Source of the DNA: Toxotes chatareus
Lineage: Eukaryota; Chordata; Actinopteri; Toxotidae
Length of the DNA stretch: 64,000 bases
Reading direction: 5' to 3'
NCBI GenBank assembly: GCA_016801885.1
Contig: CM028882.1
Span: forward strand, 20,911,047-20,975,046
The notes under the pieces are model-generated. The model saw nothing but the letters and a program-made list of their open reading frames with translations, did not search any database and had not been told where the DNA came from. The stretch's first letter is position 1; each line of letters starts with the position of its first letter. Positions 62,701 through 64,000 of the stretch are shown here, piece by piece. The position numbers and the translations under genes were made by a program.

Positions 62701-64000
62701 TTGTGGATGTTGGATGTTCTCTGAACTCTTTTGGTTATGTTTTGAACTCTCTTTTGGACTGTTTTTGTCTTGTTTCCCTCCATTTGTGATTGTCTGCCCC
62801 CGCCCTAATTGGTTTCACCTGTTGCCCATTGCCTTGTTTATGTAAGTCTCGTTATTTCCCCCACGTCTTTGTCGGTTCGTCTGTGTCCATATCTGAGTGT
62901 GTATCCGAGTCTGTGTCTTCCCCGTGTTCGCTCCCGTGCCTTGCATTTTTACCCACCATGTAAGAACGTTTTGTATTTTCGTTTGGTTTCTTAGTATTTT
63001 TCTCCTGCGCCACAAGCTACTGGGAGAAAGAATTAGTCCGGGAATTGCTCCGAGCACTTGTTTTAGGAAAAACCCTGGATTGTGGAGATGTATTCAAAGC
63101 TAGCTGCACCGCTGGGGGTGTCCCTATCTGATCCAGCTCTGGTTGACACTTAGGGTTTTAAAAACAAACTGCTCAAATACTTCGGGGAATTCCTGCCAGC
63201 CTCTCAGTCAGCTAGCATCTGGCCTGCTAGCCTCCAGCCGGGTTCCAAGCCGACGTTCTGCCGGCTCATGAGCTTTCTGCGTCGGGGGTCCCGGCGGATG
63301 CTCCGTGTCTCCAGTCGGCGGCCCAGTCGGCGGCCCAACCGGCTCCGTGTCTCCAGTCGGCGGTCCGGCCGACACCTGCTCCGTGTCTCCAGTCGGCAGT
63401 CCGGCCGACACCTGCCCCACTCCTCCAGCCGGCGCCTCGGCCGACACCTGCCCTCCGGCCTGCTGCCTCCTCATCGCTGAAGGAGACTCTACTTCACCCC
63501 CGTCGCCCTCCCGACTCACCTCGTCTTCACCGCCGTCGCCCTGCAGGTTGGCCATCTGAGCTGCTCCGCCCCTCGGGTCAGTCTCCCCAGCGTCTTCGCT
63601 CGTCTGTTGGACCTCCGGGTCGTTCGCCTGAGGTCTCCCACTTCCCTCACCAGCTCTGATTGCTGGCCTCTGACTGTTCACTGTTCCTGTTTTATTTTGA
63701 AATCATGGTCCTTGTGTATTTTGTCTTGTTTCCCTCCATTTGTGATTGTCTGCCCCACCCTAGTTGGTTTCACCTGTTGCCCATGGCCATTTCCTAGTCT
63801 CAGCATGACATTAGCCCCCAATAAAGGAAGACTGCTTTTTCCAAATGTACATAGTTTTGCTCAAAAATAAAACAATTTAAGTACAGTTATGTACACATCT
63901 GCTTGCTGTGTGTTTAGTCTAATTTTGTGCATTAATTATAAATCACCTCTGTGTATTCTGCAGACCCAATAAGGCCGAACTCCTCTGCTCCCCAGCTTCC
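59747..64000 (-). CDS. naaladl1: NAALADL1-type M28 peptidase, 3' part
   Basis: NAALADL1 belongs to the glutamate carboxypeptidase II (FOLH1/NAALAD2) family: type II membrane, zinc-dependent aminopeptidases or carboxypeptidases, mainly intestinal for NAALADL1. Ten coding exons are visible, from the right edge leftwards: 63,947-64,000; 62,465-62,528; 62,083-62,150; 61,911-62,002; 61,509-61,602; 61,295-61,376; 60,819-60,992; 60,463-60,550; 60,263-60,355; 59,747-59,924. Frame is continuous for 328 residues to a TGA. The M28 residues in this part are present: the Glu-Glu of SWGAEEFGLIGS (catalytic base and zinc ligand), the Asp of YINVDIAVF and the His of YPAYHTAYDTFDY. The C-terminal dimerisation-type region follows (GFVSHQAVARTAGNVLIRLA, then NDQLMLLDRAFLDPLAFPD). 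NAALADL1 fits better than FOLH1/NAALAD2. The 5' half lies outside the window. Confidence 0.92.
62690..63800. mobile_element. GC-rich repeat insertion in a naaladl1 intron
   Basis: About 75 bp occurs twice in direct orientation, at about 62,762-62,840 and 63,717-63,790 (TGTTTCCCTCCATTTGTGAT then TGTCTGCCCC...TTGGTTTCACCTGTTGCCCA), flanking CpG-rich sequence unlike the host intron. C-rich, T-rich text of this kind is common in non-coding parts of fish LTR retrotransposons. The minus-strand open frame 63,208-63,681 (157 codons) encodes Gly/Pro/Thr/Glu-rich tandem repeats and has no recognisable domain. A mobile element origin is likely; class uncertain. Confidence 0.5.
63293..63470 (+). repeat. 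36-39-bp CpG-rich minisatellite
   Basis: Four to five tandem units built on CTCCGTGTCTCCAGTCGGCG followed by GTCCGGCCGACACCTG. They are multiples of three, giving 12-13-residue repeats (PTGDTEQVSAG type) on the minus strand. Inside the intronic insertion above. Confidence 0.75.

Noticed and set aside
63208..63681. 157-codon open frame as a host gene
   Set aside because: It lies antisense in a repeat insertion, consists mainly of a triplet-length minisatellite and has no splice partner or domain.
59747..64000. FOLH1 or NAALAD2
   Set aside because: Segments such as SSHQAVARTAG-like and ANATLR/SVQNVIFTAAKQ fit NAALADL1. The FOLH1 pattern around KYHLTVAQVRGG is absent.
1..64000. CRISPR arrays, operons or bacterial-type mobile elements
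   Set aside because: The sequence is spliced vertebrate DNA. The only regular spaced repeats are contiguous minisatellites without unique spacers.

Overview
This window is vertebrate nuclear DNA, most likely from a spiny-rayed (percomorph-type) teleost fish. The evidence is genes broken into many short GT-AG exons, long CA/GT and CT microsatellites, a fish-type tRNA-derived SINE, and a tandem cluster of a C2H2 zinc-finger family whose first coding exon matches what I know from ray-finned fish. All gene names come from recognising protein sequence by eye; no search was run.

Layout. 1-8,000 has no gene I can name. It holds a possible minus-strand first exon (5,200-5,510), a SINE (about 7,602-7,890) and a short palindrome. 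8,094-23,677 is a cluster of four paralogous minus-strand C2H2 zinc-finger genes, called ZNF-A to ZNF-D here. ZNF-A is intact and carries an expanded coding repeat. ZNF-B and ZNF-D look C-terminally truncated, with relic fingers beyond their stops. ZNF-C is a pseudogene split by a 5.8 kb hAT-type transposon (14,748-20,574) flanked by a perfect 8-bp target-site duplication; that insertion contains further nested repeats. 24,097-27,857 (+) is cenatac (ccdc84), a minor-spliceosome factor, head-to-head with ZNF-D. About 29,590-56,240 (+) is atosb (fam214b): one or more untranslated first exons, a long 5' intron region and seven coding exons (48,531-54,944). 59,747-64,000 (-) is the 3' part of naaladl1, an M28-family peptidase, running off the right edge; one of its introns hosts a GC-rich repeat insertion.

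The genes do not form a pathway. The connected story is the zinc-finger cluster. All four members share a first coding exon of exactly 172 nt from an aligned methionine (57 codons plus 1 nt, phase 1), followed by an acidic KEEE/IKEEQ region and a C2H2 array. This resembles the layout of KRAB or FiNZ zinc-finger families, but the N-terminal module is neither as I know them. The cluster is also full of transposon remains. The most unusual observations are this shared N-terminal module, the clean hAT disruption of ZNF-C, and the repeat-expanded linker of ZNF-A.
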